Source: Halichondria panicea (Eukaryota; Porifera; Demospongiae; Suberitida; Halichondriidae). From it: DNA of 64,000 nt. The notes under the pieces are model-generated. The model saw only the letters and a list, made by a program, of their open reading frames with translations. It made no database searches and was not told the DNA's origin. The position numbers and the translations under genes were made by a program. Position 1 is the stretch's first letter, and every line of letters begins with the position of its first letter. Of the stretch, positions 23,801 through 33,122 are shown in pieces. The stretch spans positions 3,718,830-3,782,829 of the forward strand of contig NC_087389.1 in assembly GCF_963675165.1 (NCBI RefSeq), written 5' to 3'.

Positions 23801-24842
23801 AACAATACATGACATGCAGACATCAAAACACTCTTAGCTATAATATAGTACTGTACACAAGATTGAAAGAGAAGCTCTATAATGCCAATTGCCATTATTA
23901 TACTACAAACATTCTACACTTTTATCCACTTGTATATTCCCAAGAGCAGGTAAGAGTACTCTTATCTACTCCTGACATTACTTACTGTACACTTGTACCA
24001 AAGGCGTATAAAAGAAGAGAGGGCATGTAAATGCACATTAATTCGCCCACGTGGTGAATTCTGCTCGCTACGTGTACTAAATATGCATGCCCTCTCTTCT
24101 TTTATACGCCTTTGCTTGTACCATGCAGGTACACATCTCTTGTGGGTTTGTCAGCTTGTACCACACTATCGCACCACTTATTAATAGCTATTCTGAGGGA
24201 GTTAGATGCTCCTCTATAATTATATGCTCCTGCTTAATTGTACAGTGGTTAACGAGTCACCCATGCACTAAACATATTCATATGCCACCAACCCATCCCC
24301 ATGCAGCATAATCTGGATATACCTTCTGCACAAACGTCTCGAATACAGCCTGATCCTTGTCAATGACTACCAACCCGGTCTGGAGACAACGGAATTGCAG
24401 GAAGAGCAACAAGGGATGGGAAGTTTCGTAGGAGAGAAGATGACGTAGCACAGCAAGGCTACTGTCAACCTGGGTGGATGAAATAACAGCTTCTGAGTGC
24501 AGTATAGTCAAGCCACAAGTAGTGTTGTATCAACATTATGGACAAAATACCTAATAATGAGATGCACAACTCGATCAAATGCACAACTCAATAGCCAATA
24601 CTCATTTTTTCATTGTAACTATGACGTTCTCACAATCAGATCATTGTTTATTAATGTTAACAACGGCAAAATGTCTGTCAGTGAAAGCTCAATGAAGACA
24701 TGATACACTTCACATTAAGTACAACTCACCACTTCAGGAATGGTCAGGAGCTCAGCATTAGATCTCAGTGTTCCAGTCCAGCACTCGAGGAATGCGACTA
24801 GACCCTCCCACTCTATGTACAACATGGAACTCCGACTGCACT
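17899..24842 (-). CDS. XPO5: Exportin-5, 3' part (exons 13-32)
   Basis: C-terminal half of the RanGTP-dependent exporter of pre-microRNA and other double-stranded RNA; continues from 37436-44053. Exons in transcription order: 24842-24730, 24469-24323, 23796-23755, 23639-23550, 23179-23073, 22948-22862, 22682-22467, 22201-22101, 22033-21946, 21764-about 21620, about 21270-21155, 20025-19958, 19892-19813, 19541-19360, 19200-19096, 19032-18973, 18771-18694, 18537-18469, 18194-18105, 18033-17899. Recognisable against human XPO5 are YIEWEGLVAFLECWTG, SHPLLLFLQFRCLQTGLVV, SLYQLWASDSLNLFSAYF, MCELLFVSSFCGLTWSD and the C-terminal IDIPNLAALFGDEN. Phases agree at every junction except one: the exon at 21764 and the one ending 21155 both match XPO5, but no ordinary GT-AG pair joins them. 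The whole gene would encode roughly 1,170 residues (human 1,204). Confidence 0.92.
18288..18377. mobile_element. Short TAG...CTA inverted-repeat element in an XPO5 intron
   Basis: TAGCCTTGTTCTTCC at the left and GGAACAAGGCTA at the right enclose about 65 bp. Ends resemble the 9-bp-duplicating palindromes elsewhere, but no flanking duplication is visible. Confidence 0.6.
20438..20815 (+). CDS. Secreted peptide precursor with two internal repeats, nested antisense in XPO5
   Basis: Single exon of 125 residues lying within an XPO5 intron (about 21154-20026) on the opposite strand. MKLTIAFLLCALLCSTYAA is a strong signal peptide, with cleavage likely before PAFK. Two related units follow: NAQFAWLPISMALKGISHFI and, 45 residues later, EAQFWWTAARLLGKGLAHLI. 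Each has AQF[AW]W, a K-G pair and an amphipathic hydrophobic helix, followed by an acidic stretch (PDKD; SDGEES). Alternating acidic spacers and cationic-amphipathic segments resemble precursors of antimicrobial or signalling peptides. That reading is inference; no family is recognised. No cysteines occur in the mature part. A TATA-like stretch and GCTATTTAAGCAGCC lie about 50 bp upstream. Confidence 0.75.
   Translation: MKLTIAFLLCALLCSTYAAPAFKTKEANAQFAWLPISMALKGISHFIPDKDLSEQRMKEQSVNTEENAEAQFWWTAARLLGKGLAHLISDGEESQMSEKKVKALLERLVKEVNMNDVLMQRDGEK
20983..21130. mobile_element. Degenerate inverted-repeat element
   Basis: ATATCGTACAGCGGATAATT at the left and a loose complement near 21105-21129 resemble the TACCGTATAGCGGG family with many changes. 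Confidence 0.45.
22979..23022. repeat. Inverted repeat in an XPO5 intron
   Basis: AGGGCGTATCGAC and GTCGATATACGCCCT flank a 15-base loop. It lies between the exon starting at 22948 and the one ending at 23073. Confidence 0.7.
24001..24114. mobile_element. Palindromic MITE with 9-bp target duplication in an XPO5 intron
   Basis: Perfect arms of about 26 bases start AAGGCGTATAAAAGAAGAGA and mirror at 24087-24114. CTTGTACCA flanks it at 23992-24000 and 24115-24123. The 60-bp centre is noncoding. Confidence 0.8.
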
Positions 24843-25158
24843 CTGCATGCATGCGTATATATGCAATACTCACATCAATAAAATTGTGCGCATTTCAAGG
24901 TGACTAGGAAATTAATATGACTAAGTCTAGACTAGAGCTTATAAGCATTACCAGGCATTCTTGTAGCTAGGTTTTCTGGAAATCATAAGGTCAAAATCAG
25001 CAATCATTTCATCTACTACTGTACTAGAAACACATCCTTCTTGGAAATGTGAATATCATTTAGAGATGTTACACCCACACCACAAAAAAAGCCCATTGAC
25101 TTCAAAGAGAAGACAATATAATAGTCTCTAGAACAAGAGAACAAAGTATTACTGAAAG

Positions 25159-27064
25159 ATGGGAGTCAAAAAGCTAAGCACCTTTATTGAAAGTCACTAC
25201 AAGTGGGAACAAATTAATTTGTTTGGTAGAAAGCTAGTCATTGACGGTTTCGCACTCTGTTTCTCTCTCTATTTTGCCTTCTACTCCAGTACGTGGTTCT
25301 TTGGAGGAGACTACCACGAGTACTATTTCACTGTATGCAGGTTTTTTGATGACCTGAGGCGTAACAACATTGATGTTTATGTTGTCATGGATGGCATTGA
25401 TATTAATCAGACAAAAGTGGCTACAATTCGACAAAGAATCATTGCGAGAAATAGAATTATCGTCAAGTTAGAGCCAAAAAGAGAGAGTGTGGCACCATTG
25501 TTTCTAATTCACGTATTCTTGGATGCATTACGAGAAATGAGGCTCGAGTTCTACGTGGCCGACGGTGAAGCTGACAGGGATATAACGTCCCTAGCTAATC
25601 ATTTCAAGTGCCCTGTATTAAGTAAGGATTCTGACTTTTACGTCTTCAACTTGGAAGGTGGATTCATCCCATTAACGAAAGATAGTCGCAACAATTTGAC
25701 GAAAGGGATACCGGTAAATATTTTCAAATACCGAAAATTCAACAAGCAGTTTTCTCTTAAGGACGCTGATCTTACACTCTTTTTTCCTTTCTTTCTTGGG
25801 AATGATTTTCATAGGTCACCAATACCAATGGAGCGGCTTGGTTTCAACACAAAACCTGAGGTCAGTGATGTTATAACTTATATTCGACAATTTCGTTCCC
25901 TTGACAAAGTTTTAGCTGACCTACTAGAAAATCGTTTTTATTGCCTTGAAAAACGGTTTAAAATGGGTGTACAACACTACTATCGTAGGATTCAAGTTGC
26001 TTCATTTGAAGACCTCAAGAAACCAGGTAAACAGCTGAGAGAGCTGAATCACCCAATCCCGCGCTGGGTATTAATTGCCTACAAAAAAGGGGAATTTCAT
26101 TTTTCTCTAATGAGTTTTCTCGCATTGGAACCGAAACGTGGTCGAAGATATGACACAAGAGAGTGCTTGGGAATTCACACGAGACATCAGGGAAGTGATA
26201 ATGGCCATCTTAACTCCAAATGATGGTACCCAGACAGTGAACGATCGAGATGCTGGTATAGAGAAAGGTTTTGTTAGAGCAACGGTGATGACCCACTCTG
26301 ATGTCAAAGCACTGGCTATTGAAAGTTCAAACACAGTTAAAGAGGAAAGCGACTCGGAATCATATTCCGAGAATGAACTGGAGGATAGTTCAATCTCAGA
26401 GGATGACGACATGGCAGAGGATTCTGATATTGAGGCTAATAATGATGATGTAGTGGCAAATTTGGACACTGAAACAGATAAAAATTGTGGAACTCGCATA
26501 GCGGAAGTTGTACGAGCTCCTGGTAAATATACGATTGACCGGCAAGATATCTATTTCAAGCGAGGACCAATTCATAACATGATTGACTACACTCTCGTAT
26601 GGAAAAAACCCGACAGGAGAAGAACAGCTCTACTAATGATTGTGGATTGCTACGAGATCAAGGATCAACTCGAGTTTGTGCCTGAAGAGCTCCACTTAGT
26701 TGTGATAGCTACTCATTATTGGATCAAGAAAAAGCAAGAGTACATCATGTATCTAGAGCCTTTGATTTACTGTGTCTTTAAGTGCAAAGGTCATTTAGGA
26801 AGAAATAAATTGAATTCTAGAGCTACTCGGAATCTTCGACCATTGGCTCACATTTTTGCTCACTGGCAATGCTCTCTTCATCACATGATAGCACTGAATC
26901 AAGTGCTCAACCAGCCTTATCAGTACACAAGTCCTGCACGCCTTTTCTCTGGTAGTATTCTTCACTACTACCTAAATCAGCTTCAAAGCCAACGAACAAT
27001 TGCACTGTCTCGAGAAGCTCAACGATTGTATGACATCTGTGTCCGTGTAATCAGAATGATATAG
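25159..27064 (+). pseudogene. Asteroid/ASTE1-like nuclease A1, one frameshift
   Basis: Single-exon member of the Asteroid family (XPG/FEN1-like fold). The first frame, 25159-26223, starts MGVKKLSTFIESHYKWEQ and keeps every acidic motif: KLVIDGFALCF, VYVVMDGID, ADGEADRDITSLANH, LSKDSDFYVFN and FLGNDFH. The reading frame then breaks near 26140: the upstream frame reads LALEPKR, and the family motif VVEDMTQESAWEFTRD resumes in the next frame (open from 26138 to 27064). Paralogues carry about five extra residues at this point, so a small deletion is the likely cause. The second part has an acidic insert (EESDSESYSENELEDSS) not found in the others and ends with HWQCSLHHMIALNQVLNQ and YTSPARLFSGS. 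It may be a recent pseudogene, or two separate polypeptides; a sequencing error is also possible. A decayed copy is at 47419. Confidence 0.8.
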
Positions 27065-28002
27065 ATCCACCCTTAACCAGTCACAAAACTTAACTTCAAT
27101 TGTTCATGTATAATTTTAGAAATTTCTTCTACGTTTCCATTGAGCTATAACCGTACATTCAAATTACAAATTTACAGATGTACCGTACGTATATGTTCTA
27201 ATTTATCGGACAGCCAAATATGGAAATTGTCCGGGTATAATTGGAACAGATTTTGAGCATGCAAAGTGTCCGGAATAATTAGCAGCTGCATTAGAGCTAG
27301 CTAAGTTAATAGAACAGTGTGCACTGAATAGTTGCAATATCTAAAACTAGCTACTCAAAGCTATCTAACTGCACTCTTGCCGTCTATGAATGTAACTAAG
27401 GTATTGTCTGGATATTTAGAACAAATGTAATATTAAAGCACTGGAGTATCCGTTGTATTAGAACAACAAAAATTGCTCAAAAGAGAGAAGTATCATAAAT
27501 TACGGTATATAGAATGCCAATACCAGTCATGCAATGCTATACTTAACTTCTTTCAATGCTGCTTTATTGTTATGAAGTGCCAAAATTTGGACCATGAGCT
27601 ATATAATCCGTGGTAAGGCAATAAAAAATACTTACTTTGACGATACCATTTGAAAGGTAGGAAATGAAAAACATTTACTTTTGAAATACCCTCGAGGCAG
27701 GGCAGAGTGAAATTTAGTGAGAGACACAAATAGCCTGATTATATGCAACTTAAGTGTTAAGAAAACTTGCTTCATGAAATGCGTTTGCTTAGGAAAAATC
27801 ACATTTTAATACTTTCTGTGTATCAAATGTGCCACAACAGTAAAATACAGTAAAATATATGAATTCATTATAGCTGATGATAGCTAATACATACACATGC
27901 AAGCAGTCATACATGAAGTCATGTACACATTTTTATTAATCATGCACAACAGTCTCTTCTTGCTAGGTAGTCTTGGGAGCAGCAGAGGCTCAACAAACAG
28001 GT
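27065..28002. other. Spacer between A1 and A2
   Basis: AT-rich, no gene recognised. A sequence with two CGGACA/TGTCCGG strings at about 27208-27275 may be a worn inverted-repeat element. Homologous, shortened sequence occurs at 47553-48800 in the second copy. Confidence 0.5.
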
Positions 28003-29667
28003 TCAACTTGTGGGGAGAAGTTTTTTCGTTATCGCTTCGTACATACAAGCACCTTCAAAGTCCAACCTTGTATGAACGCCTGGACCGCTGACAAAAAAGC
28101 TTTGAAATAGTGTTCCTGAGAACATTCGGCCCAGACTAGTGTAGGTAAATGGATAGTTCAGGATTTCATTGAATGAATTTGTGAGGTGGAGCATGCATTC
28201 CCACTGTGCTAAATAGTGGACCCGGCGAAGGCGAGCCATTGGGTGTTCTCGGTGATGTCCCGCTTCATCAATTGGTCGAGCTCCACTACACGTTTGAAAG
28301 CAGAGCACTAGTGCTGAAATAAAAGCCTCAAAATTATAATCAACATTCTGAACATCAACGAATCTCAGCCAACATCTGCTCGCGATTACCGCTAACTTCA
28401 GCTCTTTCGGAACATTATTCAATGACTTTGAAACGGATTTGCAGTGAAATGTGCGCAAAAAGATTTTCTCTCTCTCTTGTACGGACATATCATCATGGAC
28501 AGTGTGCAGGTCATGTGATCCGAGTATATTTAAATGCTTTGGCGAGAGCGAGAGGTTGATTTCATCCACAAGTGCACAAAAGCAGTCCTGCCGAATTTTC
28601 ACAACAATGCTGGGGATCCTGTCCCTTTGATAGCAACTAAACAGAGCACCGATAACATACGGAAGGACGGAATCGGTCACTTTCCAAGCAGACTCTAGCT
28701 TTAAATCTTCAACCACTAATAAATACTTCCAGATTTTTTTCCCCTCCAGAAGATCACTGGCCAGAAAATACATTGCTGTGCGTGAAAATTCTCCTCTCTT
28801 GAAACGAGATACAATCCATTGAGGGACTGATACACTAAATGCTGAGTGTTGAGACAGGTCTTCAAATGAACGAGGGACAACTCCATAGAACTTGAGATCA
28901 CTAGCAAGTTTTTCTTGATAATCATCAATTTTCAAAGAGGATGTACTAAGCTTTTCAACTATTAGCTCTGCTTTAGCTTCTCGATTAATTCCTAGCTCAG
29001 GTAAAGCATGGCGACCATGAAAGTCATTTCCAAGACAGAATGGCAGGAACAAGCGGATTTGAGGGTGGCTAAAGTTGCACGTTTGATCGAATTTCCGACA
29101 GTCAAAGTACCTCACCTCTCTTTTAAGGTCTTCTAAATTGTCGGGCATGAGGATCAATCCGTGATCTATGTTAAAAATGAAAAAATCTGAGTCATAACCT
29201 AAGACGGGACAGCCAACATGATTTGCAAGTGACACCACATCTCGATCAGCTTCACCATCAGCAACAAAGAATTTAACTCCTGCTTCGCAAACAGAATCAG
29301 CAAATACTTTTTTTGCCAGAGGAGGAACAAATATCTCGTTATTTGTAAGCATTTCAATCCGAGATTCAACTCTTCTCAACTCCTCAAGATTGCGCTTAAG
29401 TCGCTTCATATTAGTTTTTGCCTTTTCATTGTTATAGTCAATGCCATCGACTACAACATATGCTTCAATTCCGATAGATTTTAGCATTCCAAAAAAATCG
29501 AAAACCTTCTTATAAAACTCAAAGTAATCTCGGCATTTAATTCCACGGAACAGTTTATAGCACAAGCAAAATCCATCGATAACGATCTTACTGGACATTT
29601 CCTTCAATATTACAGACTCAATATGCCCGTTTTCCTTCATGTAGGTAGTTAAGGTTGGAATTCCCAT
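28003..29667 (-). CDS. Asteroid/ASTE1-like nuclease A2
   Basis: Intact single exon of 554 residues. The start is the second of two adjacent ATGs, giving MGIPTLTTYMKENGHIESV; in this fold the N-terminal Met-Gly is conserved and the Gly sits near the active site. Metal ligands present: IVIDGFCLCYKLF, AYVVVDGIDYNNE, ADGEADRDVVSLANHVGCPV, YDSDFFIFNI, CLGNDFHGRHAL. The C-terminal half has the Asteroid signatures LLVVEDLKLESAWKVTDSV, LAVIASRCWLRF, LAQWECMLHLTNSFNEIL and FTYTSLGRMFSGTLF, which also appear in human ASTE1. Human ASTE1 has been reported to trim single-stranded ends in end-joining repair; whether this paralogue does so is unknown. The 230 bp at 29030-29259 is identical to a segment of A5. 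Confidence 0.9.
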   Translation of the reverse strand: MGIPTLTTYMKENGHIESVILKEMSSKIVIDGFCLCYKLFRGIKCRDYFEFYKKVFDFFGMLKSIGIEAYVVVDGIDYNNEKAKTNMKRLKRNLEELRRVESRIEMLTNNEIFVPPLAKKVFADSVCEAGVKFFVADGEADRDVVSLANHVGCPVLGYDSDFFIFNIDHGLILMPDNLEDLKREVRYFDCRKFDQTCNFSHPQIRLFLPFCLGNDFHGRHALPELGINREAKAELIVEKLSTSSLKIDDYQEKLASDLKFYGVVPRSFEDLSQHSAFSVSVPQWIVSRFKRGEFSRTAMYFLASDLLEGKKIWKYLLVVEDLKLESAWKVTDSVLPYVIGALFSCYQRDRIPSIVVKIRQDCFCALVDEINLSLSPKHLNILGSHDLHTVHDDMSVQEREKIFLRTFHCKSVSKSLNNVPKELKLAVIASRCWLRFVDVQNVDYNFEAFISALVLCFQTCSGARPIDEAGHHREHPMARLRRVHYLAQWECMLHLTNSFNEILNYPFTYTSLGRMFSGTLFQSFFVSGPGVHTRLDFEGACMYEAITKKLLPTS

Positions 29668-31000
29668 CATCAACAACTTCTTCTTGAGTAAGCACTTCAA
29701 CTTAAGAGTTCCTGATAATAATTATTGGCCGTTGTACACCACTTTCTACTCAAGTTTCGGTATGCTAGTAATAACTGCAATTGCCAAGAGATACAGACTA
29801 TAATGATTATAGCTAGCTATAACAACAAGAATGAAATTTTGGAAACTTCCATATAAGTACATAGTGCCTAATAGTCCCTAATTGTCCGCTACACAACAAT
29901 TAATCATGGCTTTTGCATAGTTTGCAGTCCAAACAATGTTTAATACAATTATAATATATTCATAAGTGCATGTCATGTCATGCACGCTACATCTCAAAGC
30001 ATTCATCAAGAACAACTACTTTGACAACAGCGCTGAGTTAAGTGCTCTATATCAGCCTATATAGGGGCCAGGATGTATAATTATACATTGCACATACATA
30101 TATTGTCTGGTTGCCTGAATCCTTATAAGAAATCAAAGCAGCTTCAGAAATCTTATTACATGTATGGTACTAGCTGCCAGTGTGGCTCACGTCGGCACTG
30201 TGGTTGACATGCATGCAGTTACATATATAACTGTGGTCAAGCTCATGCATGCACGGTTTACGTATACCAATTACCATTATATCACTACAATTTCCATGCT
30301 TTTACCATCACACAAGCACTACTTTAATTACCAGACAACACTACAAGTGCAAAAAGTGAAAAAATGGGGAAGAGTAGGGTTGGAAGAGCATGATGCGGGC
30401 ACTGAAGTAACAAAAAGATCGAAAACAAGATTGTCTGGTATATAGTCTTTGCATGCTCAACTAGTTAGGGGTGGGGCACAATCTTTGCGACCTTTACCAA
30501 TTGACTATACTTCTCATTATATATACGTCTTTCTTTATGCGAGGCGCTCGATCTGCCCCCTATTTGATTTGACCATCAATTTGTGTGTGTTAATTTTATC
30601 AGTCGATTGTTTTTAAGGTATACACACCACTCAGTAGACAATCAAAAGAAGATTCCATGAATAATACCTTCATGGAATGCATTTCTAACATGTTTACCCT
30701 CTTTCTATGTAACTATGACTATTCTAAGTGCTATGAATTTACTCGTAACAACAAACGACACCAACAATCAACATTACTAAATTGTAAGTGCTATCTAATT
30801 GGCTTGGTCGGAGATCAGTGCACATCACTACAACAACTCTGCAAATCTTAATCACATGATATCACAACCATAAATGATCTATACACTCAGTGACAATGAA
30901 ATAGTCTAAGGGTCTAAGGGTCTATGTGAAATAAGTGCACAATGTATTGCAAAATAAACTAACAGTCTAGATGTATGGAAGCACCTTTGCCGCATGTATG
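29668..31000. other. Spacer between A2 and A3
   Basis: No gene recognised. The sequence is AT-rich with scattered GCATGC strings. Largely absent from the second copy of the duplication. Confidence 0.5.
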
Positions 31001-32584
31001 TCACTGTTTAGTTATTACACTAATCATAACGGAGGGTAGTTCTTGCAAAGGCTGAGGTGGTGGATTAACGCAAAAGTGTTCTACTACATCGCAAGAAAAC
31101 AATCGTGCTGGGCTTATGTATCGAAATGCATTCCCTAGCAGTTGATTGAGTGCGATCCCATGATGAAGCACACATTGCCATTGAGCAAATGAATGAAGCC
31201 GTTCCATGTCAACGTGGTCACTTGGTTTAATATCTTCAGGCATAGGGTACTTACCAGAGCAGGCAAGAATACAGAATACAAGAGGAAGTAGAAATGACGC
31301 AAATGCCTGGTCATTACTTTTCAACCACACGCGGCAAGTGATGACAGCCAATTTCAAATCAATCGGAATCTTATCGAGGGAAACCTGAATATGTTTACAA
31401 TCAAAACATTTCACAAGAATTCTCTGCCGTTCGGTAATATCAATCGAAAGAATATCTTTTAGTGGTACGGGCAATACCTGATTGTGCTTTTCTTTCAACT
31501 GAACTCTTGAGAGAGTCAGGTTGCAAGGAACACCAGTGCGCTCAGTATCTTTAATGTGGTCTTTATAGCGCAACAGCTGTGAGAGAACACCGATAATGTA
31601 CCTTCTGGGTTTAAAGGTCACACTCCAGGCACTTCTCTGTCTTGTATCTTCTATAACATTAGAGTATCTCCAAGTGCTTTCACGGACTAGCAATTGCATC
31701 ATAGACTGATTAAACATCCCAAGTTTGTATTCACTCAATATCCAACATGGAATTTTGGAATTGAGACGATCCAAGGTTGTAGTCCGTGCCCAGAAAGATC
31801 TTGGGACAACTCGGTAATAAGGATGTGTCTTATCATTGATCAATCGGTACCTTGCTAGGTCTAGTGGCTCATCTTTTATGTTATCCAAAAGGTCTTCAAT
31901 GTCATCGCATACACCTTTTCGCCTAGTCATAAGAGACTTACGGGACTCAAGAACAAGTGCAAGTTGTAGCCGATGTGCAGAAGAACATCCCATTTGCGAA
32001 TCAAACGCCTTGTAGTTGTAGCACTTCACTGTACCCTCAAAGTCAATGAGGGAGCCTTCGGAATCATACAGCGGTATATAACCCTCATCGATATTGAACA
32101 CGAAGAAGTCAGTGTCTTCCCCCAATATAGGGCAATGGTTATGGTTAGCAACCGCCACACAATCTGGATCACCATCACCGTCAGCAATGAAAAAGCTTAT
32201 ACGACAATCTCTCATAGCATCCACAAAGACGGTTTTTGCAAAAAGAGGCAACACACTCTTGCGTACAGAATTCATATGGCTAGTACGGATATCTGTAACA
32301 TATTGCAACCTTTGACTACATCTTTCCTTGTACACAACCGCGCTAGTATCAGCACCATTCATAACAACATATGCACGAGTTTTTTGTGCTTCCAACATCC
32401 GAAAAAACTCAACTAAATAGCTATAAAACTCGTAATAGTTCCCTCCATTCTGCCATCGATAGTTATTGAAATACAAATGATAGCAGAGAGAGTCACCTTT
32501 AATCACAACTGTACTTTGTCTCAAATTCACAGACCTCCATTGATATTTCTCCTTTATAAAATAGCCCAGTTTTGACAAACTCAT
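31001..32584 (-). CDS. Asteroid/ASTE1-like protein A3, probable pseudo-nuclease
   Basis: Intact single exon of 527 residues starting MSLSKLGYFIKEKYQWRSV; the frame upstream has no other ATG. The fold is clearly Asteroid: FFRMLEAQKTRAYVVM, LPLFAKTVFVDAMRDCRISF, SFAQWQCVLHHGIALNQLL and FRYISPARLFS. The active site is altered. The usual VIDG reads VIKG (Lys29), the usual VVDG reads VMNG (Asn76), EADRD reads DGDPD, and the GND motif after strand 7 is replaced by LVLESRKS. Met-Gly at the N-terminus is Met-Ser. Only the ADGD and EDTDFFVFN parts are retained. An open frame of this length with several selective losses suggests a non-catalytic role rather than simple decay. There is no counterpart in copy 2 except perhaps the fragment at 50157. 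Confidence 0.88.
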   Translation of the reverse strand: MSLSKLGYFIKEKYQWRSVNLRQSTVVIKGDSLCYHLYFNNYRWQNGGNYYEFYSYLVEFFRMLEAQKTRAYVVMNGADTSAVVYKERCSQRLQYVTDIRTSHMNSVRKSVLPLFAKTVFVDAMRDCRISFFIADGDGDPDCVAVANHNHCPILGEDTDFFVFNIDEGYIPLYDSEGSLIDFEGTVKCYNYKAFDSQMGCSSAHRLQLALVLESRKSLMTRRKGVCDDIEDLLDNIKDEPLDLARYRLINDKTHPYYRVVPRSFWARTTTLDRLNSKIPCWILSEYKLGMFNQSMMQLLVRESTWRYSNVIEDTRQRSAWSVTFKPRRYIIGVLSQLLRYKDHIKDTERTGVPCNLTLSRVQLKEKHNQVLPVPLKDILSIDITERQRILVKCFDCKHIQVSLDKIPIDLKLAVITCRVWLKSNDQAFASFLLPLVFCILACSGKYPMPEDIKPSDHVDMERLHSFAQWQCVLHHGIALNQLLGNAFRYISPARLFSCDVVEHFCVNPPPQPLQELPSVMISVITKQ

Positions 32585-33122
32585 GTTGGCTTTTTGTTGG
32601 CAACTGTATTTTTGAACACACAGTATTAAATTGCAAAGGGAATAGTCATATGAAAGCTGCTTCCGCAATGAAATTATTCATAAGCATGCTTGTTAATTCC
32701 CACGCCAATTTTCTCTCTAAAATAACGCTAGGTCGCTATTCATAAGCATGCTCGTTAATTCCCACGCCGATTTGTCTCTAAAACGAGGCTAAAATGTCTA
32801 GACAATATACCATTGAGGAACCAGTTGGAGATTAGAGCTACATGGACTTCCGCGTTATATAGGTACCCCATTGCTACACATCCTAAACAATGGAATTGAC
32901 ATTTTAAACTCCAAGATATACCGCATACAGTTATAGTATGCTTTATTATAATTATTATAAGACCATAAACATACAAATAAAATAAAATTCATTAGTATCA
33001 GGTGACTGACTATGTTAGACCACATGACAAAAATCCACCCCCTTTCGACATTTGTAAGTTATCAGTATCAAAAGGCCGGTTTTAACAAGTATCACATCTA
33101 GAACTATGCAGTTCCTCGCAAA
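32585..33122. promoter_or_regulatory. Divergent upstream region of A3 and A4
   Basis: A3 and A4 are transcribed away from each other across 538 bp, which must hold both promoters. It includes a 62-bp tandem duplication (32676 onward). In copy 2 most of this interval is lost, yet the A6 ORF remains intact, so the essential A4/A6 promoter is probably close to the ATG. Confidence 0.5.
32676..32788. repeat. 62-bp tandem duplication
   Basis: ATTCATAAGCATGCTTGTTA at 32676 recurs at 32738 with one change, and each is followed by ATTCCCACGCC[AG]ATTT and a TCTCTAAAA string. Confidence 0.85.
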
